A program made the position numbers and the translations under genes. Source: Roseicyclus salinarum (lineage in GTDB: Bacteria > Pseudomonadota > Alphaproteobacteria > Rhodobacterales > Rhodobacteraceae). Taken from it: a DNA stretch of 64,000 nucleotides. The stretch spans positions 58,901-122,900 of the forward strand of contig NZ_JARRSA010000011.1 of the NCBI RefSeq assembly GCF_029624655.1, read 5' to 3'. This document shows positions 8,586-17,258 of the stretch, one piece after another. Position 1 is the stretch's first letter; each line of letters starts with the position of its first letter. The notes under the pieces are model-generated. The model saw only the letters and a list, made by a program, of their open reading frames with translations. It had not been told where the DNA came from and ran no database searches.

Positions 8586-8615
8586 CCCGCCGCCCGATGC
8601 TCGTCGGGCGGCGGG
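8586..8615 (+). terminator. hairpin terminator after the repeat-protein gene
   Basis: A perfect 12-bp stem (CCCGCCGCCCGA paired with TCGGGCGGCGGG) encloses a 6-nt loop and begins 16 nt after the stop codon. There is no long T tract, as is frequent in high-GC genomes. Confidence 0.65.
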
Positions 8616-8820
8616 CCGGGTTCCGGCAGCATCAATGAAACCGCCGCTCTTCGCGAAAGGGTGGACCGCCTGCCCTCTGCCGAGCAGGCCGCGCCCTCGG
8701 CGTAGGCGCAATGGTAGCTCCCGCACCGACGCGCCGATCGCTTGTCCACATCGTCAGACGCGGGGCATACCGCCCGAAGGCGCGATCACCGGCGCTGCAC
8801 GGCGGATACGGGAACTTCCA

Positions 8821-9450
8821 TCACGAGCGATTTGGACGACCGCTGTGCCAGACGCGTGGCGATGTCGGGCTTTGAATTCTCAGGAAGGAATAGCCGGACG
8901 CCCGCCAGGGCACGATCTCGTCGTTCAGGTTGTCAAGGACGTAGTCGCCCTGTTCGGTTCGCAGGACCAGAACGGCGTGCGGGCCCGTTCGCGTGCTGTG
9001 CACGGTTGCCAGCATGAGAAGCGCAGACGGGTATCCAGCCGCCACGAGCTCCCGCTTCTTCGCGAGGGCGTAATCCTCGCAATCGCCTGCCCCGCTCGCC
9101 GGGTAGGACCAAAGATCCGACACGCCATACTGGCGCCGGTCCGATACCGCACGAACAGCTCGATTGACCCGCCGGTTGATGCGCGAGATCTCGGACACCA
9201 TCGAAGCGCTGAATTGGATACGGCCCTGGGCGTCGGCGCAGGCCCATCCGTAGCGATCGCAAAGACCGGTCGCCCCGCTTGGCTCAGGGGCCCGCGCGCC
9301 CAGCGCGAGAAATGAACCGCTCGCGTTTGCGCCATGCGTGCCAAGCACCGCACCGACGCTTGCCACGGCCAGCACCACCATCATCGATCGGACGCGATCG
9401 ACGCCGACAAAGCCTCGCAAGGCCCGCTTCAGAACGCCGAGTTTGAACAT
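8821..9450 (-). CDS. periplasmic transglutaminase-like cysteine peptidase (LapG/BTLCP family)
   Basis: A protein of 209 aa from ATG 9450; a TTG 16 codons upstream is the alternative. An N-terminal membrane/signal segment (MMVVLAVASVGAVLGTHGANA) is followed by the bacterial transglutaminase-like fold. The catalytic Cys is in GAGDCEDYALAKKREL, the His in RTGPHAVLVLRT and the Asp in GDYVLDNLND, all in the expected order. LapG-type enzymes cleave surface adhesins or process periplasmic substrates. No LapD or adhesin gene is adjacent, so the substrate is unknown. Confidence 0.85.
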   Translation of the reverse strand: MFKLGVLKRALRGFVGVDRVRSMMVVLAVASVGAVLGTHGANASGSFLALGARAPEPSGATGLCDRYGWACADAQGRIQFSASMVSEISRINRRVNRAVRAVSDRRQYGVSDLWSYPASGAGDCEDYALAKKRELVAAGYPSALLMLATVHSTRTGPHAVLVLRTEQGDYVLDNLNDEIVPWRASGYSFLRIQSPTSPRVWHSGRPNRS

Positions 9451-9760
9451 GTCGAATACCCCGTTCCCAAGTTTCCGGGGGGCAACCTGCCGGGTCAAAT
9501 TGGCATTTGTGGGCTGAAACTGTGGCGCATGGTTGAGGCGTCGTCGCCGAGGCGGCCGCGGGATGATTTGACGTCATGCTCCGGCGGATGGACCGTGACG
9601 GACGAGCCCGGACGCGCGCGCATGGCGCAAGGCGACATGGGGATTGTGCACCGTCGCGAAACAAGCTCGACATGAGGCAAAAACATGGCGACAAGGTGGC
9701 CCCGGCATGGTAGCGGTTCCTTGCGGGGGCACGTATTTTAACCCTTGTAGGGATTGGAAC

Positions 9761-10567
9761 ATGAACAGATTTTTCAAATTCATTTCGCTTGCCGTTTGTG
9801 CTGCCGGCGTCTCGGCGGGCGCTTCGCACGCCACTACGTTCAATTTTTCCGGTGACACGAGCGGTTTCTTCTACTCGAATGGTGGTGTGGGCGGTTTCGA
9901 CCCATCGTCGGGCTCCATCTATTTCGTCGGCGACCGAGACGCGGTTGGCGGATCGACGGTAGGATGGGGCGGCGCGGGGGATGACCCGAGCACCCTCGGT
10001 ATCCTCGATACCTCCTTCAACCGGACCCTCGTGACCGGACGAAATGAGATCGAAGTCGCTCGCATGGAATGGTTCAATGCGACGTGGACGGGTTTCGACG
10101 ATATCTTCACCCTTTACGGCAAGCTGGAATTCGGCGCCTTGCTGAGCTCCGACGCAGGTGATCAGACCTTCCAAGGCGAGCAGCGCTTCGGCCTGGAGAT
10201 CATCACCACCGACAACAACGTCGGCGCCTCGGGCGCGAGCGAGGCGGACGAAGCACGCCTGAGCCTCTGCACGTCGGGATGGGTTTGCACGCCGGCGGGC
10301 GGTGCCTTCACGGACATTCTGTTGGCGGACGGCCTCACACTGACCGATATCATCGTGTCGGTCAGGACAGTCACCGAGCCCGGCGGTTTCCTTGCCGAAA
10401 ACGGCAACTGGGTCACGACAGAACTGGGTAGAAGCCAGCTGGTGTTTTCGGCGGTGATCGAGAACGAACACCTCGCGCCTGTTCCTTTGCCGGCTGCGGG
10501 CTGGTTGCTTCTCGCAGGTATCGGTGGGCTCGTCGCGATCAAGCGCCGGTCGCAGGCGCGCACCTGA
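9761..10567 (+). CDS. VPLPA-CTERM sorting-domain protein
   Basis: A protein of 268 aa with a signal peptide (MNRFFKFISLAVCAAGVSAG, cleavage near SHAT) and a beta-rich, Gly/Ser/Thr-rich exported region. The C-terminus is the tripartite sorting signal VPLPAAGWLLLAGIGGLVAIKRR: a VPLPA motif, a transmembrane helix and a basic end. Such proteins are processed by exosortase-type enzymes and delivered to the surface or extracellular matrix. No exosortase gene is in this window. A short hairpin follows the stop. Related CTERM remnants occur at about 26.6-26.9 kb and 49.6-50.2 kb. Confidence 0.88.
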   Translation: MNRFFKFISLAVCAAGVSAGASHATTFNFSGDTSGFFYSNGGVGGFDPSSGSIYFVGDRDAVGGSTVGWGGAGDDPSTLGILDTSFNRTLVTGRNEIEVARMEWFNATWTGFDDIFTLYGKLEFGALLSSDAGDQTFQGEQRFGLEIITTDNNVGASGASEADEARLSLCTSGWVCTPAGGAFTDILLADGLTLTDIIVSVRTVTEPGGFLAENGNWVTTELGRSQLVFSAVIENEHLAPVPLPAAGWLLLAGIGGLVAIKRRSQART

Positions 10568-10585
10568 GGCTCTCCGCCGCGCTGA

Positions 10586-10607
10586 TCGCGGGCCGGATGG
10601 CCCGCGA
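10586..10607 (+). terminator. hairpin terminator after the VPLPA-CTERM gene
   Basis: A 9-bp perfect stem (TCGCGGGCC / GGCCCGCGA) with a GGAT loop, 19 nt after the stop codon. Confidence 0.6.
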
Positions 10608-10763
10608 CCTGCCCGACAAGGCAGTGCCAGCAGGTTGTGCCAGGCCAATTCACATTGGTCTCGGCAAGGGAAGTGACGCTGTCCTTCACCCGGCGCAGTG
10701 ATCGCGTCACTCGACGGGACGGATGACATCGGGACCGGTGTTGACGCGCACCAGCTCAGCCCT

Positions 10764-11171
10764 TCAACCGGGACGTCCCTCAATGATGTCCAGAGAGCCG
10801 AGATCGTTGTCCCAGGCCGCGCGACTGGCGTAGTAGATATGCGCGTTCGGCAGGAGGGCGATCGGGGTGTCCAGTGACCCTGCCGGCACGACCAACGCAG
10901 CGTCATCCGCCAGATTGAATGGTAGCCCTGAACCACAGTTCGTGCAGAAACACTTCACATGCTGCGACCCGGCGAGCCTGAATTCTCGGATATTTTCAAC
11001 ACCTGACAACCAGACGATCTTCGCCGTGGAGGAAAAGAGGTTTGCCGCATGGGCCGAGCCGCTGTCCTTGCGGCATCGCATACAGTGACAAAGGAAGAAG
11101 CTTTCGAACTCTCCGGAAATCTGGAATGTCACGACGCCGCACAGGCACTGTCCACTCGCCAGTTCGTCCAT
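10764..11171 (-). CDS. GFA-family (CENP-V/Gfa) zinc protein
   Basis: A protein of 135 aa from ATG 11171, which follows AAGGGAAGC. It has the conserved zinc-binding Cys pattern of the glutathione-dependent formaldehyde-activating enzyme family: GQCLCGVVTF, FLCHCMRCRKDSGS and KCFCTNCGSGLPF. Most members are of unknown function; a few bind S-hydroxymethylglutathione. It stands alone between the CTERM gene and a non-coding stretch, so the context does not refine the role. Confidence 0.85.
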   Translation of the reverse strand: MDELASGQCLCGVVTFQISGEFESFFLCHCMRCRKDSGSAHAANLFSSTAKIVWLSGVENIREFRLAGSQHVKCFCTNCGSGLPFNLADDAALVVPAGSLDTPIALLPNAHIYYASRAAWDNDLGSLDIIEGRPG

Positions 11172-11595
11172 GTTCAGCTTCCCTTGATGTCCATCCGGCA
11201 ACCCGCCACTCATGCGCAACGCCAAGCGCCAGCGGTATCTGGACGCGAAACCGAGGTCAAACCGGGCTAAGAGCGGTTCTCGGTGGCATGATCACCATCG
11301 GGGGCCTCGGTTCCTGCCTGATTACACGTTGCAGCTCGTTGGCCGCACATCGATGGCGCGGCAGGGCGAAGACGGCTGACCCGCTTCCCGAAATCCGAGG
11401 CGTTTCGAGGTGTACGATCGGCGCTTTCAGGCCAATTCGGGGTAGTCTTATCCAGGCAGTGCCGCTGCCTCTTGGGCTGGGTCATTCACCGACGATAGCC
11501 GGCGTCCAGCCCCGCCTCGAGGCAAGTCTGCTTGACACCGCCGGTGCTTTCAAGCGGGTCGCTCTGCACGTTCAAGGCGGGACTCCGCACACGCC
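11172..11595. other. intergenic gap with a possible worn IS6 end
   Basis: About 420 nt without a recognisable gene. At 11503-11537 the text CAGCCCCGCCTCGAGGCAAG followed by TCTGCTTGACA resembles the IS6 end segment seen elsewhere in the window (CAGCCCC..GCCTCAAGCCAGGTTCCTCTGACA). It is more diverged than the other copies and could be chance. Confidence 0.3.
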
Positions 11596-13113
11596 TTACC
11601 CCTCCGTAAGCCGCTCGGACTTTGTCTGGCGATGATCGCGGACCGCGAGCCAAACTGACAGCGCGAGAAAGAAAGCCGTCAGGATATAGAGCACTATGGA
11701 AATCGGGCTGGCGATGAGGATCGACCAATCGCCATCGGAGATGGACATCGCACGGCGCAGGTTTCGTTCCATGTCTCCGCCCAGCAGGAGTCCAAGCACC
11801 AGTGGCACCAGGCTGACATCGAACTTGCGCAGGAGGTAGCCGACGACACCGAAGAAGACCATCATCTCAAGATCGAAGACCGAGTTGGAGATGGAATAGA
11901 CACCGACGAACGTGATTGCGGCAACGATGGGCATCAGCGCCCAGGTCGGCGTCATCATCAACCGCGTGAAGATGCCGATCATCGGCAGGTTGAGGATCAG
12001 GAGCGCGATGTTGGCCATGTATAGCGACGCCACAAGGCCCCAGACCAGATCGGGCTGACGCTCGAACAGGAGTGGGCCGGGCTGAACGTTGAGCGAAATG
12101 AGCATCGCAAGAAGAACGGCGGTTGTGCCGGAGCCGGGCACCCCCAGGCTCAGCATCGGGATGAGCGCGCCGCCCGACGCCGCATTGTTACCGCTTTCCG
12201 GCGCCGCCACGCCACGCGGATCGCCCTTGCCGAAAGTGCCCCTCTTGTTCGACGTCTGCTTCTCCGCGACATAGGCCATGAAGGAGCCGAGCGAGGCGCC
12301 GGCGCCGGGCAGGACGCCCGCCACGAAGCCGACGGCCGAACCGCGCAGCATCGCCCAACGGGTCGGCCAGATCGCGCTCCATTGCGGTATCCAGCTGCCT
12401 ACGGGGATCGCCTTCGGCCGGTCCTTCACGTGCTTCTCCAGCAGCATCAGGATTTCCGAGATCGCGAACAGGCCGACCAGCGCGACGATGGGCTCGATCC
12501 CGTCATAGAGGTGGAAACTGTCGAAGGTGTAGCGCGGCACGCCCGAGATCGGATCGAGCCCCACGGTGGCCAGCATCAGGCCGATCAGCGCAGACAGAAG
12601 CGTCTTGCGCGGATCGACGCCCGCAATGCCGCCGATCGTGGCGAAGGCGAGGACGTAGAGCGCGAAGTAGTCCGCCGGGCCAAAATGGATCGCCGCCCGA
12701 GCCAGGACAGGCGCGAAGAGCGACAGGCCGATCACGGCGATGGTGGCGCCTACGAAGGACGCGACGCCCGAGATGGCCAGCGCGTTCGCCGCCTGGCCCT
12801 GCACCGCCATCGGGTAGCCATCGAGCGTGGTCATGATCGCCGGCTCGTCGCCGGGAATGTTCAGCAGGATCGAACTGATCCGCCCGCCATACATGCAGCC
12901 GAAATAGACCGCGCAGAGCAGGATCATCGACGAGGTCGGATCGAAGCCGAAGGCGAAGGTCAGCGGGATCAGCACCGCGACGCCGTTGACCGGCCCCAGC
13001 CCCGGCAGCGCTCCTAGAAGCGTCCCGATGAAGCAGCCCATCAGCAGGAGGCCAATGTTCAGCGGCGTCAGCGCGACCGTGAAGCCTTGGCCAAGGAGCG
13101 ACAGGATTTCCAT
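11596..13113 (-). CDS. tctA: tripartite tricarboxylate transporter, large permease TctA
   Basis: A protein of 505 aa, normal length for TctA, with about 12 hydrophobic segments. It shows the two family motifs GALPGLGPVNGVAVLIPLTF near residue 35 and its internal duplicate GVLPGAGASLGSFMAYVAEK, plus YGGRISSILLNIPGDEPAI. TctA is the main transmembrane channel of a secondary, binding-protein-dependent carboxylate importer. It is last in the operon tctC-tctB-tctA, transcribed away from the lyase/CoA-transferase pair. Confidence 0.93.
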   Translation of the reverse strand: MEILSLLGQGFTVALTPLNIGLLLMGCFIGTLLGALPGLGPVNGVAVLIPLTFAFGFDPTSSMILLCAVYFGCMYGGRISSILLNIPGDEPAIMTTLDGYPMAVQGQAANALAISGVASFVGATIAVIGLSLFAPVLARAAIHFGPADYFALYVLAFATIGGIAGVDPRKTLLSALIGLMLATVGLDPISGVPRYTFDSFHLYDGIEPIVALVGLFAISEILMLLEKHVKDRPKAIPVGSWIPQWSAIWPTRWAMLRGSAVGFVAGVLPGAGASLGSFMAYVAEKQTSNKRGTFGKGDPRGVAAPESGNNAASGGALIPMLSLGVPGSGTTAVLLAMLISLNVQPGPLLFERQPDLVWGLVASLYMANIALLILNLPMIGIFTRLMMTPTWALMPIVAAITFVGVYSISNSVFDLEMMVFFGVVGYLLRKFDVSLVPLVLGLLLGGDMERNLRRAMSISDGDWSILIASPISIVLYILTAFFLALSVWLAVRDHRQTKSERLTEG

Positions 13114-13140
13114 GCTTGCGTCCCCTACCCTTCGTGCCAG

Positions 13141-13578
13141 TCAGTCGGCGACGAAGAGCTCCCCCAGAAAATCGAGCGGCAGTCCCAGAACCTGGTCGAA
13201 CAATGCCCAAAGCGCGGGCGCCATGACCGCACCCAGCAGGATCGCACGCCAGGGAGCACCGCCAAGGATGATCCCGATCAGCGCCACCAGCGCAAAGGTC
13301 GCCAGCGGAAATCCCAGAGGCTCCAGCGTCATGGTGTAGGCGACCAGCACGGCCAGCGCCGCCAGCTGGCGCCACATGCGCTGCGGGGCGGGCCAATCGA
13401 CCTGCCCCGCGGGAAACACCACGAGCGAGGCGGAGAGGATCATCATGGGGATGCCCACGATGACCGGGAACACCGTCGGGCCGAGCACGTCGCCGAAGGT
13501 GATCGCGTAGCTCCCCGCCTGCCACGTGTAGAGCGCCGCGATCACGAAGATCGCGACACCCATGATCCTTATGCTCAT
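13141..13578 (-). CDS. tctB: tripartite tricarboxylate transporter, small permease TctB
   Basis: A protein of 145 aa from ATG 13578, which overlaps the tctC stop by ATGA. Four hydrophobic segments (for example IMGVAIFVIAALYTWQAGSY, VIVGIPMMILSASLVVF and ATFALVALIGIILGGAPWRA) match the DUF1468/TctB family. It is the small membrane subunit that works with TctA and the binding protein TctC. Confidence 0.9.
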   Translation of the reverse strand: MSIRIMGVAIFVIAALYTWQAGSYAITFGDVLGPTVFPVIVGIPMMILSASLVVFPAGQVDWPAPQRMWRQLAALAVLVAYTMTLEPLGFPLATFALVALIGIILGGAPWRAILLGAVMAPALWALFDQVLGLPLDFLGELFVAD

Positions 13579-14549
13579 TCGATAACGCCGATATCGCGCG
13601 AGATCTGCTCCATCACGTCCGCCTGTTCGCGGACGAAGGCCTCGAACTCCTCGCCGCCGCGCCAGATCGGGACGAGGCCCGAAGCGGTCGCGGCCTCCTG
13701 CCATTCGTCGGAGTTGTAGAGCGTCTCGAGCTTCTCGACCCACGCGGCGTATTCCTCGTCGGTGACATCACCGCCGGTATAGAGGCCGCGCCAGTTGTAG
13801 CCGGTCACATCGATGCCCTGCGAGATCGCGGTGGGGATGTCGGGGAAGGCCGGGATCGGATCGTCGCTCAGCGCCGCGAGGATGCGGATGTCGCCCGATT
13901 CCACGAAACCCGCGATCTCGCCGAGGTCGGTGGAGACGACGTCGATCTGGCCGCCCATCATCTGCGTCACCGCGTCCGTGCCGCCGTCGAACTGCACCCA
14001 GCGGATCGCCGAAAGGTCGTCCACCCCGGCCGCGTCCGCGACCATCAGAAGGCGAATGTGGTCCCAGCCGCCCGCGCCGGAGGATCCGGCGGTGACCAGC
14101 GAAGTGGGATCCTCAACCAGTGCCGCGTTGAGGTCCGCGAGAGTCTCGATTTCGCTTTCGTCGTCAACGGCGATGACGCCCACATCGGCGCCCAGCATGG
14201 CGAGGTAGCGCATCGTGTCGAGCGGCGCGGGATAGCGGCCTTGCGCAATCTGGGTGATGCCCACGGTCGAGGTGGCCACGATCAGATCGGCATCGTCCGA
14301 TCTTTCCGAAGCGACCATCGCGAAGGTCACCGCGCCAACTCCGCCTGGCATATTGGTGATCTGCACGTTGCCGTCCACGAGGTCGAGCTCGGTCAGGATG
14401 CGGCCAATCGTGCGGCAGGTGAAGTCCCAGCCGCCGCCGGGGTTCGAGGGCGCGATGCACTCGTTCGCCGTCGCCGGAACCGCGGTCATGGTGACCGCCG
14501 CGGCAGTCAGCGCCGCCAGCTTTGCAGTCGTCAATGTACGAAAGATCAT
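13575..14549 (-). CDS. tctC: tripartite tricarboxylate transporter substrate-binding protein TctC
   Basis: A protein of 324 aa with a signal peptide (AALTAAAVTMTAVPATANE). The Bug-type fold is visible in APSNPGGGWDFTCRTIGRIL, the ligand-proximal VQITNMPGGVGAVTFAMVAS, and VTAGSSGAGGWDHIRLLM. It captures a carboxylate in the periplasm for TctBA. It is divergent from the HMG-CoA-lyase-like gene across about 205 nt that contain an inverted repeat. The neighbours suggest a branched dicarboxylate such as 3-hydroxy-3-methylglutarate, citramalate or itaconate. Confidence 0.92.
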   Translation of the reverse strand: MIFRTLTTAKLAALTAAAVTMTAVPATANECIAPSNPGGGWDFTCRTIGRILTELDLVDGNVQITNMPGGVGAVTFAMVASERSDDADLIVATSTVGITQIAQGRYPAPLDTMRYLAMLGADVGVIAVDDESEIETLADLNAALVEDPTSLVTAGSSGAGGWDHIRLLMVADAAGVDDLSAIRWVQFDGGTDAVTQMMGGQIDVVSTDLGEIAGFVESGDIRILAALSDDPIPAFPDIPTAISQGIDVTGYNWRGLYTGGDVTDEEYAAWVEKLETLYNSDEWQEAATASGLVPIWRGGEEFEAFVREQADVMEQISRDIGVIE

Positions 14550-14589
14550 AGGTTCGTCCTCCCAGTTAAACCCGGACGCAGGGTGATGC

Positions 14590-14618
14590 GATCCTCAAAC
14601 TATTTGCAAGAGAGGATC
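14590..14618. promoter_or_regulatory. inverted repeat in the tctC / lyase divergent promoter region
   Basis: Arms GATCCTC (14590-14596) and GAGGATC (14612-14618) are separated by 15 AT-richer bases. The position, 41 nt upstream of the tctC start and midway to the divergent gene, suits a shared operator. No regulator gene is adjacent. Confidence 0.4.
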
Positions 14619-14756
14619 CGCGCTGCGGCGACCTGAATTTTCGCCGTGGCGGCCGACCGCCGTCGTCGGGAATGCCCGCCACGCCCCCTTGCCCCCAAGA
14701 ATTGCCGCGGGGCATGATGTGCGCCGGGACATCCAAGTCCGAGGGAGGAAATCGCA

Positions 14757-15725
14757 ATGTCGAGGCTGTCATCGCCGACCGCTGCGGTGCCGGAAGGGGC
14801 GCATGTCACCGTCTGCGAAGTCGGGCCGCGGGACGGATTCCAGAACGAGAAGACCTTCATCCCCACGGATCGCAAGGTCGAGATCGTGAACGCGCTCTTC
14901 GCTTCAGGCCTGCGGCACATGCAGGTGACGTCCTTCGTGAGCCCCCGCGCCGTGCCGCAGCTCGCCGACGCCGAGGAGGTCCTGGCTCGGATCGACCGGC
15001 CGGAAGGCGCGTATGTGTCGGCGCTTGTCCCCAACCTGCGCGGCGCGGAGCGCGCGGTCGCTTGCGCACTCGACGCGGTGCACACGGTGGTCTCGGCATC
15101 CGAGACGCACAACCGCAAGAACGTGAACCGGCCCATCGCGCAGTCACTGTCGGAATTCGAGGCGGTGACCGACATGCTGAAATCCGCCGGCATTACCGTG
15201 GAGGGCGGCATCGCGACGGCGTTCGGCTGCCCGTTCGAAGGTGTCGTGCCGCCCGAGCAGGTCGCCTGGATAGCCCGCCGCTATCAGGAGCTTGGGGCCG
15301 ACAGCGTCTCGCTCGGGGACACCACCGGCATGGCCACCCCACTGACCGTGAGGGCCGCGATCCGCGCGATCCGCGAGGCGGCGCCGGGGCTCGACATCCA
15401 CCTGCATTTCCACAACACGCGCGGCGTGGGGCTCGCGTGCGTGATGACCGGGCTGGCCGAGGGGGTGACCCACTATGACGCCGCCGTGGGCGGCCTTGGC
15501 GGCTGCCCCTTCGCGGCGGGGGCCACCGGCAACATCTGCACCGAGGATCTGGTCTACCTGTTGCAGGAAAGCGGATATGCCACCGGCATCGACCTCGACG
15601 CGCTCATCTCCGCGGCGCAACTGACGCAAGAGGTGATCGGCCGCAGCCTGCCCGGTCAGGTCATCAAGGCGGGGCCGCGGCTGAAGCGTCACGATCCCGA
15701 ACTGACCGTCACGGCCGCCGGATGA
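14757..15725 (+). CDS. hydroxymethylglutaryl-CoA lyase-type enzyme (HMGL-like)
   Basis: A protein of 322 aa with the DRE-TIM metallolyase features: VCEVGPRDGFQNEKTF at the N-terminus, metal-binding HLHFHNTRGVGLA, and the lyase signature AAVGGLGGCPFAAGATGN with the reactive Cys. These enzymes split HMG-CoA into acetoacetate and acetyl-CoA; close relatives act on citramalyl-CoA. The stop overlaps the next gene's ATG (ATGA), so lyase and CoA transferase are translated as a pair. The start at 14757 follows GAGGGAGGAAATCGCA. Confidence 0.9.
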   Translation: MSRLSSPTAAVPEGAHVTVCEVGPRDGFQNEKTFIPTDRKVEIVNALFASGLRHMQVTSFVSPRAVPQLADAEEVLARIDRPEGAYVSALVPNLRGAERAVACALDAVHTVVSASETHNRKNVNRPIAQSLSEFEAVTDMLKSAGITVEGGIATAFGCPFEGVVPPEQVAWIARRYQELGADSVSLGDTTGMATPLTVRAAIRAIREAAPGLDIHLHFHNTRGVGLACVMTGLAEGVTHYDAAVGGLGGCPFAAGATGNICTEDLVYLLQESGYATGIDLDALISAAQLTQEVIGRSLPGQVIKAGPRLKRHDPELTVTAAG

Positions 15726-16933
15726 GCGAACTTCCCCTTGCGGGCGTCCGCGTCATCGACCTGACGCGGATCCTGTCCGGTCCGTTCTGTTCGATGCTGC
15801 TGGCCGATCTGGGCGCGGATGTCCTCAAGATCGAAGCGCCGGGCGGCGACCCCGTTCGCGGACAGGGACACATGGTGGCGGGCCTGTCTTGGTATTTCGC
15901 GGGCTTCAACCGCAACAAGAAGTCGATCGAACTCGACCTGCGCGCGCCCGACGGCATGGCGGTGCTGGAACGCCTGCTGACGGATGCCGACATCCTGACC
16001 GAAAACTTTCGCCCCGGCATACTTGACAAGATGGGCCTGACAGAGACCCGCCTGCGCGAAATCAATCCCGGTCTGATCGTCGTCAGCGTGAACGGCTACG
16101 GCAGCACCGGCCCCTACGCAGATCGCCCGGCCTTCGACTTCATCGCGCAGGCCATGTCGGGCTACATGGCGACGAACGGAACGCCGCAGTCCGGCCCCCT
16201 GCGCACCGCGCCGCCGATCACGGATCTGGTCGCTGGCCTCTACGCTGCGCTCGGCGCCGTGGCCGCGCTCCGCGGGCGCGAGAACGGCGGCCCGGGACAG
16301 CGGGTCGAAGCTTCGATGATGATGTCCATGATGTCGATGATGGCCTATCTCACGTCGAACTCGCTGGCCACCGGACGTGATCCGGTTCCGACCGGAAATG
16401 ACCATCCGATCGCGTCCCCCTACGGCCTGTTCCGGACGGCAGACGGCGACATCGCCGTGGCGCCATCGACGGAGGCCATCGTTCGCCGATTTCTGCGCGA
16501 GCTGGGCCTCGAGGATCTGTTGGCCGAGCCGCGCTTCGAAAACAACGAAATGCGGCTTCGCAATCGCGCGGAACTCAATGCGCTGATAAACGAGGCGCTG
16601 TCGAAAAGGACACAGGATGAATGGATCGAGCGCCTGAACGGCGCCGGGGTGCCTTCCGGCCGGGTCCAGACCCTGACCGAGGCGCTCGGGGACCCTCAGG
16701 TCGCGGCGCAGGACATGGTGATGCGCGTACCGCACGCAGGACATGGCGAGGTGGCCATGACTGGATTTCCCGTCAAGTTCTCCAAGACGCCGCTATCCGT
16801 TCGCCATGCTGCGCCCGATCTTGGCGCCGACAGCAGGACAGCGCTCCTTGACGCTGGACTGGATGATGCGGAAATCGACCGGCTCATCGAGAAAGGCATC
16901 CTGGGAGCCGGCAGATCCGGCGGTGATGAGTAA
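15722..16933 (+). CDS. CaiB/BaiF-family (class III) CoA transferase
   Basis: A protein of 403 aa, full length for the family. It opens with LPLAGVRVIDLTRILSGPF and LLADLGADVLKIEAPGGDPVR and has the region of the catalytic Asp in PPITDLVAGLYAALGAVAAL. Class III transferases move CoA between acids through an aspartyl-CoA intermediate. A plausible role is succinyl-CoA-dependent activation of the acid imported by TctABC, giving the thioester cleaved by the upstream lyase. The substrate is inferred, not seen. Confidence 0.9.
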   Translation: MSELPLAGVRVIDLTRILSGPFCSMLLADLGADVLKIEAPGGDPVRGQGHMVAGLSWYFAGFNRNKKSIELDLRAPDGMAVLERLLTDADILTENFRPGILDKMGLTETRLREINPGLIVVSVNGYGSTGPYADRPAFDFIAQAMSGYMATNGTPQSGPLRTAPPITDLVAGLYAALGAVAALRGRENGGPGQRVEASMMMSMMSMMAYLTSNSLATGRDPVPTGNDHPIASPYGLFRTADGDIAVAPSTEAIVRRFLRELGLEDLLAEPRFENNEMRLRNRAELNALINEALSKRTQDEWIERLNGAGVPSGRVQTLTEALGDPQVAAQDMVMRVPHAGHGEVAMTGFPVKFSKTPLSVRHAAPDLGADSRTALLDAGLDDAEIDRLIEKGILGAGRSGGDE

Positions 16934-17258
16934 AGGATGCGGTTCTTGCCGCCTCCGGCCGCGTTCACGAACCGGACCCGTCGTCGGCTGGGCCCCGACG
17001 CCTCAGGCGCCAAGGGCGCTCGCGTCTTGTCCTTCACAAGTTCACATGAAGGCGGCATTTCCAACAACAGGTTCAGCCCCGGCAGCCGCGCGCGGTCCAA
17101 GCTTCGCGCATCGGGCGACGGCTCAGCCTGCGCTCACCGGCTCAAACACCGATCGGGCTCCGATCGGCAATGGATGGTAGACCAGTGGCAGGTCTCGACA
17201 GCGATGTCAGGCCGGGTGCCGCCGTGTCGCCGAATGACGAGTGGCGTTCACCAGACGG
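16934..17258. other. intergenic gap
   Basis: 325 nt between the convergent CoA-transferase and aldo/keto-reductase genes. I see no gene, IS end or convincing terminator in it. Confidence 0.4.
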
